64,000 bases of DNA from Desulfobacteraceae bacterium UBA5616 (GCA_002423615.1 DIKO01000049.1:1-64000); one strand, 5' to 3'; positions 1 through 8,916 are shown, numbered from the stretch's first letter. The notes: generated by a model from the letters alone, not told the origin. Program-made: numbers and translations.

Positions 1-252
1 CCTTATGTGATCGAATGCCTCGGAAGGTTGGGGTATATCCGAAAAATTCTGTTTGATGTCGCTGCCCGCACAAAAGGCCCGTTCTCCCATACCCGTCAGG
101 ATCGCTATCCAAGCGTCGTCATTATTCCGAAAGTCCTGCCACACTTCGGCAAGCCGGTCGTAGGTGGCCATATCGCAGGCATTCAGTGCTTCGGGACGGT
201 TGATGGTGATCGTTGCGATCCTGTTTTTAATCTCGTAGTTAACCGAACTCAT
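1..252 (-). CDS. Enoyl-CoA hydratase/isomerase family protein (3' end outside window)
   Basis: The minus strand reads MSSVNYEIKNRIATITINRP, followed by EALNA and, about residue 57, AFCAGSDIKQ. This is the N-terminal crotonase fold: the first beta strands, the ALNA turn and the start of the oxyanion-hole region (usually AFxAGxDl). Crotonases hydrate or isomerise enoyl-CoA thioesters in beta-oxidation or related CoA pathways. The ATG at 252 is preceded by a good GGGAGG ribosome site seven bases upstream. Only about 84 codons are visible; the gene runs off the left edge, so the catalytic glutamates and substrate class cannot be judged. It reads away from the kinase-like gene at 304-981 on the same strand and may be transcribed after it. 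Confidence 0.85.
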   Translation of the reverse strand, partial: MSSVNYEIKNRIATITINRPEALNACDMATYDRLAEVWQDFRNNDDAWIAILTGMGERAFCAGSDIKQNFSDIPQPSEAFDHIR

Positions 253-303
253 ATATCCTCCCTGCTCATTTTTTGGGTCCCCCCCATCCCTGTTTAGGAT
301 CTA

Positions 304-981
304 TCAGCGCGACGGTAACCCCGTCAAGGCGCCAATGATATCGGTCGCAGTTTTAATCGTGACTGTTTCCATATTGATCACCAAATCGTAATTTACAGGA
401 TCGGCAATATCCGCGTTAAAATATTTTCTGATAAACGCCCTGCGCTCGGATTCGGTTTTGATGACCCGCCTTTTCGCGTCCTCCTTTGATACTTTAAAAT
501 CCTCCATGACATGTTGTATCCGGACTTCAAGAGGAGCAATAATTCTAACCCGGAACCGTTCTTCGGGCGGCAGGATAAAGTTGGCCCCCCGGCCTACGAT
601 AACGGAATTCCCGTGTTTTCCAATGGTGCCGATCACTTTAAGAAGGTGTTTGAGATATTGGTCCGGCCACAGGTATTTGTCTAATATTAAGGAAGAAATT
701 GAATCTTCAAGAACGTTTACCCCTTTTTCGTCCAGTGTTTGCAGAAGGCTTTTGCTCACCTTGGCGCTTTTCGCCATTTCATGTATGACTTCCTGATGAA
801 ACAGATCCAGGCCGTACCTGCTGGCAACGTCCTCTGCAACCTGGCGGCCCCCGCTACCCGGTTCTCTTGATATGGTGATTATGGGAATTGGTTTGGCCTG
901 TTTTTTTTCTTTTTTGAAAAACTGCCATTTTCGAACTTGTTCATCAACGATTTTATCAATGGAAACTGCTGGTGTTTTCAT
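304..981 (-). CDS. Cytidylate kinase-like family protein
   Basis: This 225-residue protein carries a P-loop-like ITISREPGSGGRQVAEDVA near residues 35-53, the signature of the cytidylate-kinase-like family (Pfam Cytidylate_kin2), and an RVRIIAPLEVRI segment near residue 145 typical of that fold. Members are predicted soluble nucleotide kinases; many deltaproteobacterial copies stand alone and their substrate is unknown. The start is supported by AAGGAGGAAGC directly before the ATG. It lies 51 bases upstream of the enoyl-CoA hydratase gene on the same strand. It is not the essential cmk gene, whose sequence pattern differs, so I give no symbol. Family call is confident, reaction is not. Confidence 0.8.
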   Translation of the reverse strand: MKTPAVSIDKIVDEQVRKWQFFKKEKKQAKPIPIITISREPGSGGRQVAEDVASRYGLDLFHQEVIHEMAKSAKVSKSLLQTLDEKGVNVLEDSISSLILDKYLWPDQYLKHLLKVIGTIGKHGNSVIVGRGANFILPPEERFRVRIIAPLEVRIQHVMEDFKVSKEDAKRRVIKTESERRAFIRKYFNADIADPVNYDLVINMETVTIKTATDIIGALTGLPSR

Positions 982-1061
982 GCTTCCTCCTTTTTTGAAA
1001 TGACATCCTTCATCTGTTACGGGATACAGGAGAACGCTTTAAGGTTTCCATATCAGCCCTG

Positions 1062-1099
1062 GTAATAAAAGAAAGACCCGTCAGATCGGCCAGGGTCTT
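1062..1099 (-). terminator. Rho-independent terminator for the ABM-domain gene
   Basis: Perfect 7-bp stem AAGACCC (1073-1079) / GGGTCTT (1093-1099) with a 13-nt loop. Read on the minus strand it is followed by TCTTTTATTA, a U-rich tail. The stem touches the stop codon of the 1099-1428 gene, so that gene is probably a single-gene transcript. Confidence 0.7.
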
Positions 1100-1428
1100 C
1101 AGTCCGTCCGGGACCTAAACTGAGGGAGAACGCCTCCGACCAGAGATTCGTAAATCCGATATTGGGTGGTTTCACCCAGCAGATCGTCGATCTGTTTCTG
1201 AAGTGCCATTCGCTGTTCGCTCTGCAACCACCGATTCCAGTCATCAAGGCTGTTCCAGGTGCTGATCACCAGATATTCACCGGGACAGTCCACGCAATGG
1301 AATGTGGTACCGGTAATATAGCCGGGCTGGATTGTTGCCTGAGACCGGAGTTTAACGATCAGTGGAATTAATCCGGCTGCTTTTTCCTTGTCGTTGAACT
1401 TGCGTTGGATCATGACCGAAATTGCCAT
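1099..1428 (-). CDS. Antibiotic biosynthesis monooxygenase (ABM)-domain protein
   Basis: A small, roughly 109-residue protein with the ABM/dimeric alpha-beta-barrel pattern: an opening MAISVMIQRKF strand, a central CPGEYLVISTWNSLDDWNRW segment around residues 48-67 (the usual W-x-S-x-xxW of the family) and a final beta strand. Such proteins are soluble dimers that may act as heme- or quinol-related monooxygenases, but many have no known activity. Two ATG codons lie in tandem (1431 and 1428). The AGGAGG site sits six bases before the second, so I chose 1428. It is followed immediately by a rho-independent terminator. Fold call is good; function unknown. Confidence 0.7.
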   Translation of the reverse strand: MAISVMIQRKFNDKEKAAGLIPLIVKLRSQATIQPGYITGTTFHCVDCPGEYLVISTWNSLDDWNRWLQSEQRMALQKQIDDLLGETTQYRIYESLVGGVLPQFRSRTD

Positions 1429-1470
1429 CATGCACCTCCTTTAGTTCTGAGTCGTCTTCATCGTCCCAAC

Positions 1471-1529
1471 TCCATGCACACCCCCTTCAGGAATCAGATT
1501 TTCCGTCCGATGAAGGCGGGGTGCATGGA
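1471..1529. repeat. Long imperfect inverted repeat upstream of the ABM gene
   Basis: TCCATGCAC (1471-1479) pairs with GTGCATGGA (1521-1529), and the pairing continues inward to CTTCA/TGAAG with two mismatches, giving an arm of about 19 bases and a loop of about 21. There is no T-run on either side, so it is not an obvious terminator. The remainder of the 1429-1809 gap shows no gene; it must contain promoters for the leftward ABM gene and the rightward transporter. Confidence 0.5.
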
Positions 1530-1809
1530 ACCATTTTCAGCCCGTTTCTTTGATTTATGTTGTATTATTACATTTTTGTGTGTTCAAAACAACATAATTT
1601 GATGCTGACTTCATCGAATATACCCTGTACCCGGATCGTATCCTGTTTCATGACGGCGTCAGAAATAATATAATTGAAAACAGTATGAAATCCTGTTAAT
1701 TCCAGATCATTTCATGGTCGGCCTGCTCGGATGACCGGGCATTTTGTTCCATGACAGGATGCTGTGGATGAAAAACGGAAAATTCATCTGAAAGGCGTTA
1801 CACCCAATT

Positions 1810-3081
1810 TTGACCAAGCCGATTTTCAGAACTTTGTCATCCAGGAATTATCGCCTTTTTTTCATGGGTCAAAGCATTTCCCTGATCGGAACATGGATGC
1901 AGCGCGTGGCCTTGAGCTGGCTTGTTTACCGCCTGACATCATCGGAATTCCTCCTGGGTCTGGTTTCATTTCTGGGATTGATCCCTGTTTTTGTCCTTTC
2001 CCCTTTTGCCGGCGTCATTGCGGACCGGTTTCAACGGCTTCGGATCATTGTCGCCACCCAAATTCTTGCCATGGCACAAGCCCTGATCCTGTCGATTCTG
2101 GTAATGACGGGGAATATCGGGATCGAGGCCATCATGATGCTTTCCTTGTTTCTGGGAGTGATCAACGCCTTTGATACTCCCGTACGGCAGGCCTTTACCG
2201 TCGAGATGATTGAAAAAAAGGATGACCTGGGGAATGCCATTGCATTAAATTCCGCCATATTCAACGCAGCCCGTCTGGTGGGGCCTTCCATTGCCGGAAT
2301 CCTTATTGCCGCCATCGGTGAAGGCCCATGTTTTTTAATTAATGGATTAAGTTACATAGCCGTTGTAGGGGCACTGTTGCGCATGAAAATCGTGCCTGGC
2401 CAAATCTCCGGGAATGATCAAAAACTGCTGGGTGGATTGAAAGAAGGATTTTCATATGCCTTTGGATTTTCCCCCATCCGCTATCTGCTGCTGCTGCTTT
2501 TCATCGTCAGCGTCATGGGAATGCCTTATATGGTGTTAATGCCGGTGTTTGCCAGGGACATCCTCCATGGCGGTCCTCATACCTATGGTTTTCTACTGGC
2601 TGCTGCCGGATGTGGTGCACTTGCCGGTGCGTTATTTTTAGCCGCCCGTACCTCTGTTGCAGGGCTTGAAAGGGTAATCCCGCGGACCGCCGGGCTTTTC
2701 GGGCTTGCCGTGATTGCTTTTTCATTTTCCAATAACCAATTTCTTTCAATGTTTTTCCTGGTTTTTGCCGGTTTTGCCCTGATGGTCGAGATGGCCTCCA
2801 CCAACACGCTGCTGCAGTCCATTGTCGATGATGACAAACGCGGCCGGGTGATGAGTATGTATGTAATGTGCGCCATGGGCGCGGCGCCTATCGGAAGCCT
2901 TCTCGCCGGATTTTCGGCAAATCTCATCGGTGCTCCGAAAACCCTTTGCATCGGCGGCATCTGCTGCCTTTTAGGCGCGGTTCTTTTCCAGCGAAAACTT
3001 TGCGAACTGAAGAAAATGATTCTTCCCATATATATCGAGAAAGGAATTTCCGATAATGATAAAATTGAACTGAATTCATAA
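1810..3081 (+). CDS. MFS transporter, EntS/MFS_3-type exporter
   Basis: This 423-residue membrane protein opens with FRTLSSRNYRLFFMGQSISL followed by IGTWMQRVALSWLVY, the N-terminal signature of the MFS_3 (enterobactin exporter EntS-like) family. About twelve hydrophobic segments follow, with the cytoplasmic-loop motif GVIADRFQRLR after helix 2 and ANLIGAP-type segments near the end. Such carriers export small molecules by proton antiport; the substrate cannot be read from sequence. The start is a TTG at 1810 with a weak GAAAGG upstream; an ATG at 1864 would remove the conserved first motif, so I prefer the TTG. It stands alone between two intergenic regions. Confidence 0.8.
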   Translation: MTKPIFRTLSSRNYRLFFMGQSISLIGTWMQRVALSWLVYRLTSSEFLLGLVSFLGLIPVFVLSPFAGVIADRFQRLRIIVATQILAMAQALILSILVMTGNIGIEAIMMLSLFLGVINAFDTPVRQAFTVEMIEKKDDLGNAIALNSAIFNAARLVGPSIAGILIAAIGEGPCFLINGLSYIAVVGALLRMKIVPGQISGNDQKLLGGLKEGFSYAFGFSPIRYLLLLLFIVSVMGMPYMVLMPVFARDILHGGPHTYGFLLAAAGCGALAGALFLAARTSVAGLERVIPRTAGLFGLAVIAFSFSNNQFLSMFFLVFAGFALMVEMASTNTLLQSIVDDDKRGRVMSMYVMCAMGAAPIGSLLAGFSANLIGAPKTLCIGGICCLLGAVLFQRKLCELKKMILPIYIEKGISDNDKIELNS

Positions 3082-3159
3082 ATAAAGACAGATAAATTCA
3101 TTTAATAGGTGTTCAGAAATTGGGATTTTCTTAAAAAATATGTAACCAATTTGAATTTT

Positions 3160-3171
3160 AGCTAATTAGCT
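3160..3171. promoter_or_regulatory. 12-bp perfect palindrome, possible operator
   Basis: AGCTAATTAGCT is a perfect palindrome in the AT-rich 3082-3464 gap between the MFS gene and DUF1329 copy 1. It could be an operator for the DUF1329 gene. No sigma-54 type GG-N10-GC site is visible in this gap, unlike the region near the second DUF1329 copy. Confidence 0.25.
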
Positions 3172-3464
3172 TATATTAAGCCAAATGTTTCCTATTATTG
3201 AACAGATAAACTTCAATTCGCCGATAAGAAAGGAATGACTGATTTCCTCATCACAATTTTTGCCGTTCATTTACTGCTATGTTAAACCCGCCAATAAACT
3301 GCCATTTTACAAGTATTGACCGAATTGGATTCAGTGTTTTATTAACACTTCAATTGAACCTCATTTATTTTTTTGTCCCTACTCGCACATTAGACCGATT
3401 TTTTTTTGCTGGCCGGAATATATTTATTCACATTTTATTTAACCAGGAAAGGAGTGATCCAGAA

Positions 3465-4688
3465 ATGGGTGTAAAAAAGAAATTCAGGAGCGGATTTGTT
3501 GTATTTTTGGGGATGATATTGGCGGTTCTCGTCTTTTCATCTCCCTCGTTTGCCGTGGAACCCAAGGCCGGAGACGTTATCGATTCATCCAACGTCGAGC
3601 AGTATCAGGATTTTATGCCCTCCTTCATGGCCCGGTGGATAAAAGACGGGTGGGGATTTGAAAAACCCGTGGTCTTACACGTCCGGGAGCCCAATCCCTG
3701 GCCCATTACCAAGCGGTTTGCCGAAGCGACAAACAACAATGTGGGTAAAGTCAAGTTGACGGCGGATGGACTTCTGGAGGGATGTGGGGAGGTGGGCCTT
3801 CCATTTCCGGACCCGAAAGAACCTGGTTTGGCATTAAAAATCATGTGGAATTTGTATTACAGGGATAGTCCGGATGACTGGAGTCTTCCCACGACCTTCA
3901 AAAGCTTCACCCGGAGAAAGGGCGGCACGGTAAATCATTCAGACAGCATTTATGACGCCATTCGATTCGCCGGCCGAACCTATGTGGAACCCTTTCCGGA
4001 ACTTCCCAATCCCCGGAGATTAAGGCAGGCGACCCTCTCCAATTCCAAGACTCCTCCCAACAAAGACATGGCCACCCTGACCTGGCGCTACAAGGAGCCG
4101 CTGAAATATGACGATATGTGGACCTATGTGCCGACATTGAGAAGAACGATTCGGATGGTTTCCTCAGAAAGGGCAAACCCCATCCGCGGCCTTCCCTTGA
4201 CCTGGGATGAAATTTTCTGTTTTGACGGGAAAATTCCCCAATTTACTTACAAGCTGCTGAGGGAACAGAAAGTCCTGCTTCTGGCCAACCAGAAAAAAAC
4301 CTGTGACGATCTCCCCAAAGGATTTGAAATCCATCCCGTGGTATTCGGGGAAGATGAGCCGTATGAACTGGTCGATACTTACGTGATTGAACTCAAGTCA
4401 AAGAATCCGAGGTACCCTACCTCGAACTGGCACCTCTGGGTGAAAAAACAGAATTTCGGCGGCGTTTATGCCGAGATCTACAACAAGAGCGGTCAATTCT
4501 GGAAGGGATACAACCAGTCTTTCCAGGTAAGGCCCCTGGGGAATACCGGAGAAATGTTTCCGATCAGCATTTGCAGCGGCGTCTGTGATTTTATCACCCA
4601 GTACTGGTATTTTTCGTGGACAGGTTCCCTCGACATGGATACGGGCATCGACCCAAAACGGTTTGATCCCGGTTCAATCGGAATGTAG
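3465..4688 (+). CDS. DUF1329 (LolA-like) periplasmic/outer-membrane-associated protein, copy 1
   Basis: A 407-residue exported protein. A signal peptide covers residues 1-31 (basic MGVKKKFRSG start, hydrophobic FLGMILAVLVF core, PSFA cleavage). The mature part has DUF1329 features: KAGDVIDSSNVEQYQDF, LTWRYKEPLKYDDMWTYVP, LRRTIRMVSSERANP and a late FDPG. DUF1329 proteins resemble LolA folds and are linked to envelope transport of hydrophobic molecules in proteobacteria; the ligand is unknown. I start it at ATG 3465, after AGGAAAGGAG, because the open frame extends upstream without a plausible ribosome site. It is paralogous along its whole length to the gene at 51581-52792. It is a single gene ending at a clear terminator. 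Confidence 0.8.
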   Translation: MGVKKKFRSGFVVFLGMILAVLVFSSPSFAVEPKAGDVIDSSNVEQYQDFMPSFMARWIKDGWGFEKPVVLHVREPNPWPITKRFAEATNNNVGKVKLTADGLLEGCGEVGLPFPDPKEPGLALKIMWNLYYRDSPDDWSLPTTFKSFTRRKGGTVNHSDSIYDAIRFAGRTYVEPFPELPNPRRLRQATLSNSKTPPNKDMATLTWRYKEPLKYDDMWTYVPTLRRTIRMVSSERANPIRGLPLTWDEIFCFDGKIPQFTYKLLREQKVLLLANQKKTCDDLPKGFEIHPVVFGEDEPYELVDTYVIELKSKNPRYPTSNWHLWVKKQNFGGVYAEIYNKSGQFWKGYNQSFQVRPLGNTGEMFPISICSGVCDFITQYWYFSWTGSLDMDTGIDPKRFDPGSIGM

Positions 4689-4709
4689 AATCCGAATCCG
4701 TTTATGATG

Positions 4710-4746
4710 CAGCCCCGAGGAAATGTTTATTCTTCGGGGCTGATTT
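4710..4746 (+). terminator. Rho-independent terminator after DUF1329 copy 1
   Basis: Perfect 9-bp stem CAGCCCCGA (4710-4718) / TCGGGGCTG (4734-4742), then ATTTT. It lies 22 bases after the stop codon at 4688. Confidence 0.8.
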
Positions 4747-4841
4747 TCCAAAAGCTTCCCGGATGTTAAAACTCTAATTCATCCTCTTCTAAAAGTATTG
4801 GTATCGGGGTTTAAAAAAACTGTCTTCCATAATGGTGGAAA

Positions 4842-6038
4842 TCAAAAAATACTTCTGATAGTGCTTCTGCAGGATTCGAGCTTTTCTTCATCCAGTTCAA
4901 TGCCGATGCCGGGTCTGTCCGGGAGAATCAGGTATCCGTTATCCCACACGAAGGGTTCTTTTACGATTTCATCGAAAAAATCCCCGGACTTGTAAATACT
5001 CTCCTGGATGAGGAAATTGGGGATGGCGGCATCAATCTGAAGGGCCGCAGCAGTAATGACGGGTCCGCCCCATACATGGGGGGCCATGAGGATGTAATCC
5101 GCTTCGGCAAGAGCCGCGATTTTTTTGCAGGCGGTGATCCCGCCGCAACTGCCCAGATCCGGCTGGGCCACGGCACAGGCGTTTTCTTCAAAAGCCTTAT
5201 GAAAATCATGAAGGGTTGCAAGCCTTTCACCGGTGGCGATGGGAATGCTGGTGCTTCCGGCGATTCTTCCCATTTCCCGGAAATTCTCAGGAGGGCAGGG
5301 CTCTTCAAACCACAGGGGGTCGAATTTTTCGAGCCGCTTTGCCAGTCGAACGGCGCAGGCCGGCGTCATCTGACCATGGGTGCCGATGCAGATGTCGGCC
5401 TTGTTTCCCACGGCCTCCCGGATCATCCCCACTGCGGTTTCGGCATGATCGTATTCTCCGGGGGTAATTTCCCAGGGGGGAACGGGCAGTTCTCCCGGCA
5501 ATGGATGACGGAGGGGATCAAATTTTACGGCAGTAAAACCTTCCGCCACCCGTTTTGATGCGATTTCCGCCAGCAGGGCGGGATTTTTCGTCCAGTCCGA
5601 TGTCGCACCGAGAAGATCTTTTTCCCCCATGTTGTAAAGGTAGGTATATGTCCGGATACGGTCCCGGATTTTGCCGCCCAGAAGATTATATACCGGTGTA
5701 TTATAGTATTTCCCGCAGATATCCCAGAGAGCGATGTCAAAGGCGCTGACCAATCCCATGATGACATAATCCGGATGCTGGGCGGTAAGACAGGAGTAGA
5801 GGATGTGGTAAAGAGGTTCCCGGTTGATGGGGTCGCGGTCTTTGAGATAGGATGTAAAAATATTTTCCACCATTTTTTCATAACCTTCTTCGATCCCGTA
5901 CAGACTCCATAGAACGGCCGTTTCCCCCCAGCCGGTGATTCCCTCATCGGTTTCCAGCTTGAGAAAAAACCATAGAAAACCCCCCAGATTGGGAGGATCG
6001 GTTTTGATCACGTAAGTTTTGACACCGGAAAGCTTCAT
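4842..6038 (-). CDS. Mandelate racemase/muconate lactonizing enzyme (enolase superfamily) protein
   Basis: This 398-residue protein has the two-domain enolase-superfamily layout. The N-terminal capping domain (1-120) contains LETDEGITGWGE. The barrel carries FTAVKFDP, LWFEEPCPPEN (metal-binding Glu), IATGERLAT (metal-binding Glu) and a late LMAPHVWGGPV holding the general-base His. The strand that carries the first metal Asp in many members reads CIGTHGQM here. Enzymes of this type dehydrate sugar acids or racemise 2-hydroxy acids; the exact substrate is not readable. It is transcribed leftward, divergent from the TPP dehydrogenase E1 genes, with 258 bases between. There is no sugar transporter nearby to help assign it. 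Confidence 0.8.
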   Translation of the reverse strand: MKLSGVKTYVIKTDPPNLGGFLWFFLKLETDEGITGWGETAVLWSLYGIEEGYEKMVENIFTSYLKDRDPINREPLYHILYSCLTAQHPDYVIMGLVSAFDIALWDICGKYYNTPVYNLLGGKIRDRIRTYTYLYNMGEKDLLGATSDWTKNPALLAEIASKRVAEGFTAVKFDPLRHPLPGELPVPPWEITPGEYDHAETAVGMIREAVGNKADICIGTHGQMTPACAVRLAKRLEKFDPLWFEEPCPPENFREMGRIAGSTSIPIATGERLATLHDFHKAFEENACAVAQPDLGSCGGITACKKIAALAEADYILMAPHVWGGPVITAAALQIDAAIPNFLIQESIYKSGDFFDEIVKEPFVWDNGYLILPDRPGIGIELDEEKLESCRSTIRSIF

Positions 6039-6067
6039 GGGTTTTCCTTTCGTTTGATAAGATAAAA

Positions 6068-6096
6068 TTGACCTGTTATGAGACTTGTGATATTGC
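6068..6096 (+). promoter_or_regulatory. Possible sigma-70 promoter for the E1 alpha/beta genes
   Basis: TTGACC (6068-6073) and TATTGC (6091-6096) are separated by 17 bases, about 200 bases before the E1 alpha start. The 6039-6296 gap also has to serve the divergent enolase-superfamily gene. The match is moderate. Confidence 0.35.
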
Positions 6097-6296
6097 GGGA
6101 TAAAAAAGCATCATGAAATCTGTTTTTTAAATTGCCGATGGTCTGCCGGGAAAACATCGCATCTGTTTTATCCATTATCCGATTTACCTAAAGTTTTCAA
6201 GTGGAAGAACGAACATCCGATTATCCCTTACAGGGATAGGGGATATGGAATGAATTACCGGACATCAATAAGCGCGACAGCCGAAAGGAGGCCCCA

Positions 6297-7265
6297 TTGA
6301 ACCTGCCAGATGAAAAAAAGATCGATATGTATGTGACCATGCTGCGTATCAGAAGATTTGAAGAAAAGATCGAGGAACTGGTTCTCACAGGGAAAATATC
6401 AGGGTTTGTCCATTTGTATATCGGCGAGGAAGCCACGGCAACGGGCGTATGTGCCGCCTTGAACAAATCGGACTATATCACCAGCACCCACAGGGGACAC
6501 GGTCATATGATCGCAAAGGGCGGGGACGTGAAAGCGATGATGGCGGAGATTTTCGGGAAACAGACCGGATACTGCAAGGGCAAGGGCGGGTCCATGCACA
6601 TCGCGGATCTCGATCTGGGAATCCTGGGGGCCAACGGAATCGTCGGCGGCGGACCCCCGCTTGCAACCGGAGCCGCCTTGTCCTGCTGGTACAAGGGAAC
6701 GGACGCCGTGTCCATCTGTTTTTTCGGGGATGGCGCCTCCAACCAGGGAACCACCCATGAGGCCATGAACCTGGCATCCGTTCTTAACTTGCCCGTTGTT
6801 TTCGTTGCCGAGAACAATCACTACGCCGAGTTCACAAGACAGTCCCGGCATCAGAACATTGAATCCATTGCCGAGCGGGCTGCGGCTTATGATATACCGG
6901 GTGTCGTGGTGGATGGAAATGACCTGCTGGCCGTTTATGAGGCTGCTTCTGAAGCCGTGGCCAGAGCCAGGGAAGGAAAGGGCCCGACCCTTCTGGAATG
7001 CATGACCTACCGCATCAAGGGTCATTTTGTAGGCGACCCCGAGGCATACCGCCAAACCGAAGAGGTCGATGCGTGGAAGGTGAACGACAAGGATCCGATT
7101 AAACGATTTGAAACACGGTTAAAGGAAATGGGAACGCTTACGGAGGAAAAGATCCAGGACCTGCGGGAAAGCGTTCGAAAGGAAATCGATGAGGCGGTAA
7201 CATTTGCCGATCAAAGCCCTGTGCCCGATGAAAAAGAGCTGTATACGGATGTTTATGTGGATTGA
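6297..7265 (+). CDS. TPP-dependent 2-oxoacid/acetoin dehydrogenase E1 component, alpha subunit
   Basis: This 322-residue E1 alpha subunit shows the family's RIRRFEEKI start, GFVHLYIGEEATATGV, STHRGHGH, the KGKGGSMHI motif, and the TPP-magnesium motif that begins GDGASNQG and ends near AENNHYA (residues 145-178). With the beta subunit it decarboxylates a 2-oxoacid or cleaves acetoin and transfers the acyl group to lipoyl-E2. The start is a TTG with a strong AAAGGAGG eight bases before it. The beta subunit follows after 55 bases. No E2 or E3 gene lies in the window, so the complex must borrow these or do something else. AcoA/PDH class is likely; the substrate is open. Confidence 0.88.
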   Translation: MNLPDEKKIDMYVTMLRIRRFEEKIEELVLTGKISGFVHLYIGEEATATGVCAALNKSDYITSTHRGHGHMIAKGGDVKAMMAEIFGKQTGYCKGKGGSMHIADLDLGILGANGIVGGGPPLATGAALSCWYKGTDAVSICFFGDGASNQGTTHEAMNLASVLNLPVVFVAENNHYAEFTRQSRHQNIESIAERAAAYDIPGVVVDGNDLLAVYEAASEAVARAREGKGPTLLECMTYRIKGHFVGDPEAYRQTEEVDAWKVNDKDPIKRFETRLKEMGTLTEEKIQDLRESVRKEIDEAVTFADQSPVPDEKELYTDVYVD

Positions 7266-7320
7266 CGGCCGGGCCGTTTTGTGCCTGTAAACTTTTCGAT
7301 TCTCATCAGGAGGATGCATC

Positions 7321-8298
7321 ATGACGACAATGAATATGTCTCAGGCCTTGAACAACGCACTCAGACTCGAGCTGGCAAGGGATAAAAATGTATTTTTGAT
7401 CGGCATTGATCTTAAATCCGGCGTATTGGGCGTTACGGCGGGGCTTCAACAGGAATTCGGCGAGAAACGGGTGATCGATACCCCCATTACCGAAAGCGCC
7501 ATTGTGGGTGCTGCCGTGGGCGCTGCCGCCACCGGGCTTCGTCCGGTAGCCGAGCTGATGTTCGTGGACTTTATCGGGGTTTGCATGGATCAGCTTTTTA
7601 ACCAGGCCGCTAAAATGCGGTATATGTTCGGCGGAAAAGCGAAAATCCCCATGGTGTTGAGAACCTGTTGCGGGGCAGGCATGGGGGCCGCGGCCCAGCA
7701 TTCCCAGTGCCTGGAAGCCTGGTTCATGCATGTGCCGGGGCTGAAGGTCGTCATGCCTTCGACACCCTATGATGCCAAGGGCCTTCTGATTTCCGCCATC
7801 CGGGACGACAACCCGGTGGTGTTTCTTGAGCACAAAAGCCTGTATTTTGTTCCGGGAGCGGTTGAGGTTCCGGAAGAATCTTATGCGATTCCCCTTGGGA
7901 AGGCGGATATCAAGCGGCAGGGCGAGGATGTAACGGTAGTGGCCACGGGAATGATGGTCGGCACGGCTCTGGGCGTTGCCGATAAACTGGCGGAAGAGGG
8001 AATCAGCGTGGAGGTCATCGATCCCAGGACATTGTCCCCCCTGGATGAAGACACCATTATTCAAGCCGTTAAAAAGACCAATCGACTCGTGATTATCCAT
8101 GAAGAAGTGAAATTTGCGGGTTCCGGGGCGGAAATCGCCGCCATGGCGGCTGAAAAATGTTTTGACCACCTCGATGCACCGGTGATCAGAATCGCCGCGC
8201 CTTTTACACCCGTTCCTTTTGCTTCGGGATTGGAATCGCGATTCATCCCGAGCGCGAGCGAATTGATCGACGGGATTCGAAAAGTCATCAACGCATAA
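7321..8298 (+). CDS. TPP-dependent 2-oxoacid/acetoin dehydrogenase E1 component, beta subunit
   Basis: This 325-residue transketolase-type E1 beta subunit has DTPITESAIVGAAVGAA near residues 58-74, AELMFVDFIGV, a MVLRTCCGAGMG segment, the PSTPYDAKGLL motif and the C-terminal transketolase domain with VEVIDPRTLSPLD. It forms an alpha2-beta2 tetramer with the upstream product. An AGGAGG precedes the ATG by six bases. The following gene, after 66 bases in the same direction, encodes an XRE-cupin regulator, which suggests local control by a small metabolite. The pair resembles acetoin dehydrogenase AcoAB and pyruvate dehydrogenase PdhAB equally. Confidence 0.88.
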   Translation: MTTMNMSQALNNALRLELARDKNVFLIGIDLKSGVLGVTAGLQQEFGEKRVIDTPITESAIVGAAVGAAATGLRPVAELMFVDFIGVCMDQLFNQAAKMRYMFGGKAKIPMVLRTCCGAGMGAAAQHSQCLEAWFMHVPGLKVVMPSTPYDAKGLLISAIRDDNPVVFLEHKSLYFVPGAVEVPEESYAIPLGKADIKRQGEDVTVVATGMMVGTALGVADKLAEEGISVEVIDPRTLSPLDEDTIIQAVKKTNRLVIIHEEVKFAGSGAEIAAMAAEKCFDHLDAPVIRIAAPFTPVPFASGLESRFIPSASELIDGIRKVINA

Positions 8299-8364
8299 TC
8301 GCGGAAGACCGGTGTCACAGTTTCAAAGGAAGTCATTCGACAGGGAAATCAGACAGGAGTTGCC

Positions 8365-8916
8365 ATGGCAGAGCAAAAGAAAACAACAGTGGTCCACGTG
8401 GGTAAAAAAATCAAAAAGGTCAGAACGGATAAAAAAATCAGCCTTGAGAGCCTTGCCAACGAAACGGGTTTTTCAACGGATTATATCAAAAAGATCGAGT
8501 CCGGAGAGCAAAGACCGCCGGTGGGAACATTGTTGCAGATTGCAAAGGCCCTGGAAGTGGATTCCGTTTTTCTGTTAAAGGACGGGGAATCTACCCGAAA
8601 CAGCCGGATCAAGGCCCATCAGAAACGGACGGATGATTACGCCTATACCACCCTGACACCGGGGGCTGAGCATAAACATCTGAAAGCCTTTCGAATTTTA
8701 ATAGAAGCATTGCAGGAACACAAGGGTGTTTCCTATCAGCACGAAGGGGAAGAATTCGTTTACGTGCTCTCCGGAAAGGTTGAGGTGGCTGTCGGAGACC
8801 ACGTGAACAAGCTCGGGGCCGGGGAGTCCCTCCATTTTAATTCCGGTATCCAGCATAAACTTAAAAATGTCGGAAATGCGGATGCCGAATTGCTGGTGGT
8901 GCTTTATGTCCCGTGA
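8365..8916 (+). CDS. XRE-family transcriptional regulator with C-terminal cupin domain
   Basis: This 183-residue protein joins a Cro/C1-type helix-turn-helix (about residues 12-68, with ISLESLANETGFSTDYIKKI) to a small beta-barrel cupin (about 105-182, with HEGEEFVYVLSGKVEV and HFNSGIQHKLKN). Regulators of this class repress or activate neighbouring catabolic genes when the cupin binds a ligand. It follows the E1 genes in the same direction and ends just before a strong hairpin. I infer that it controls the E1 alpha/beta operon; the ligand is unknown. Confidence 0.85.
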   Translation: MAEQKKTTVVHVGKKIKKVRTDKKISLESLANETGFSTDYIKKIESGEQRPPVGTLLQIAKALEVDSVFLLKDGESTRNSRIKAHQKRTDDYAYTTLTPGAEHKHLKAFRILIEALQEHKGVSYQHEGEEFVYVLSGKVEVAVGDHVNKLGAGESLHFNSGIQHKLKNVGNADAELLVVLYVP

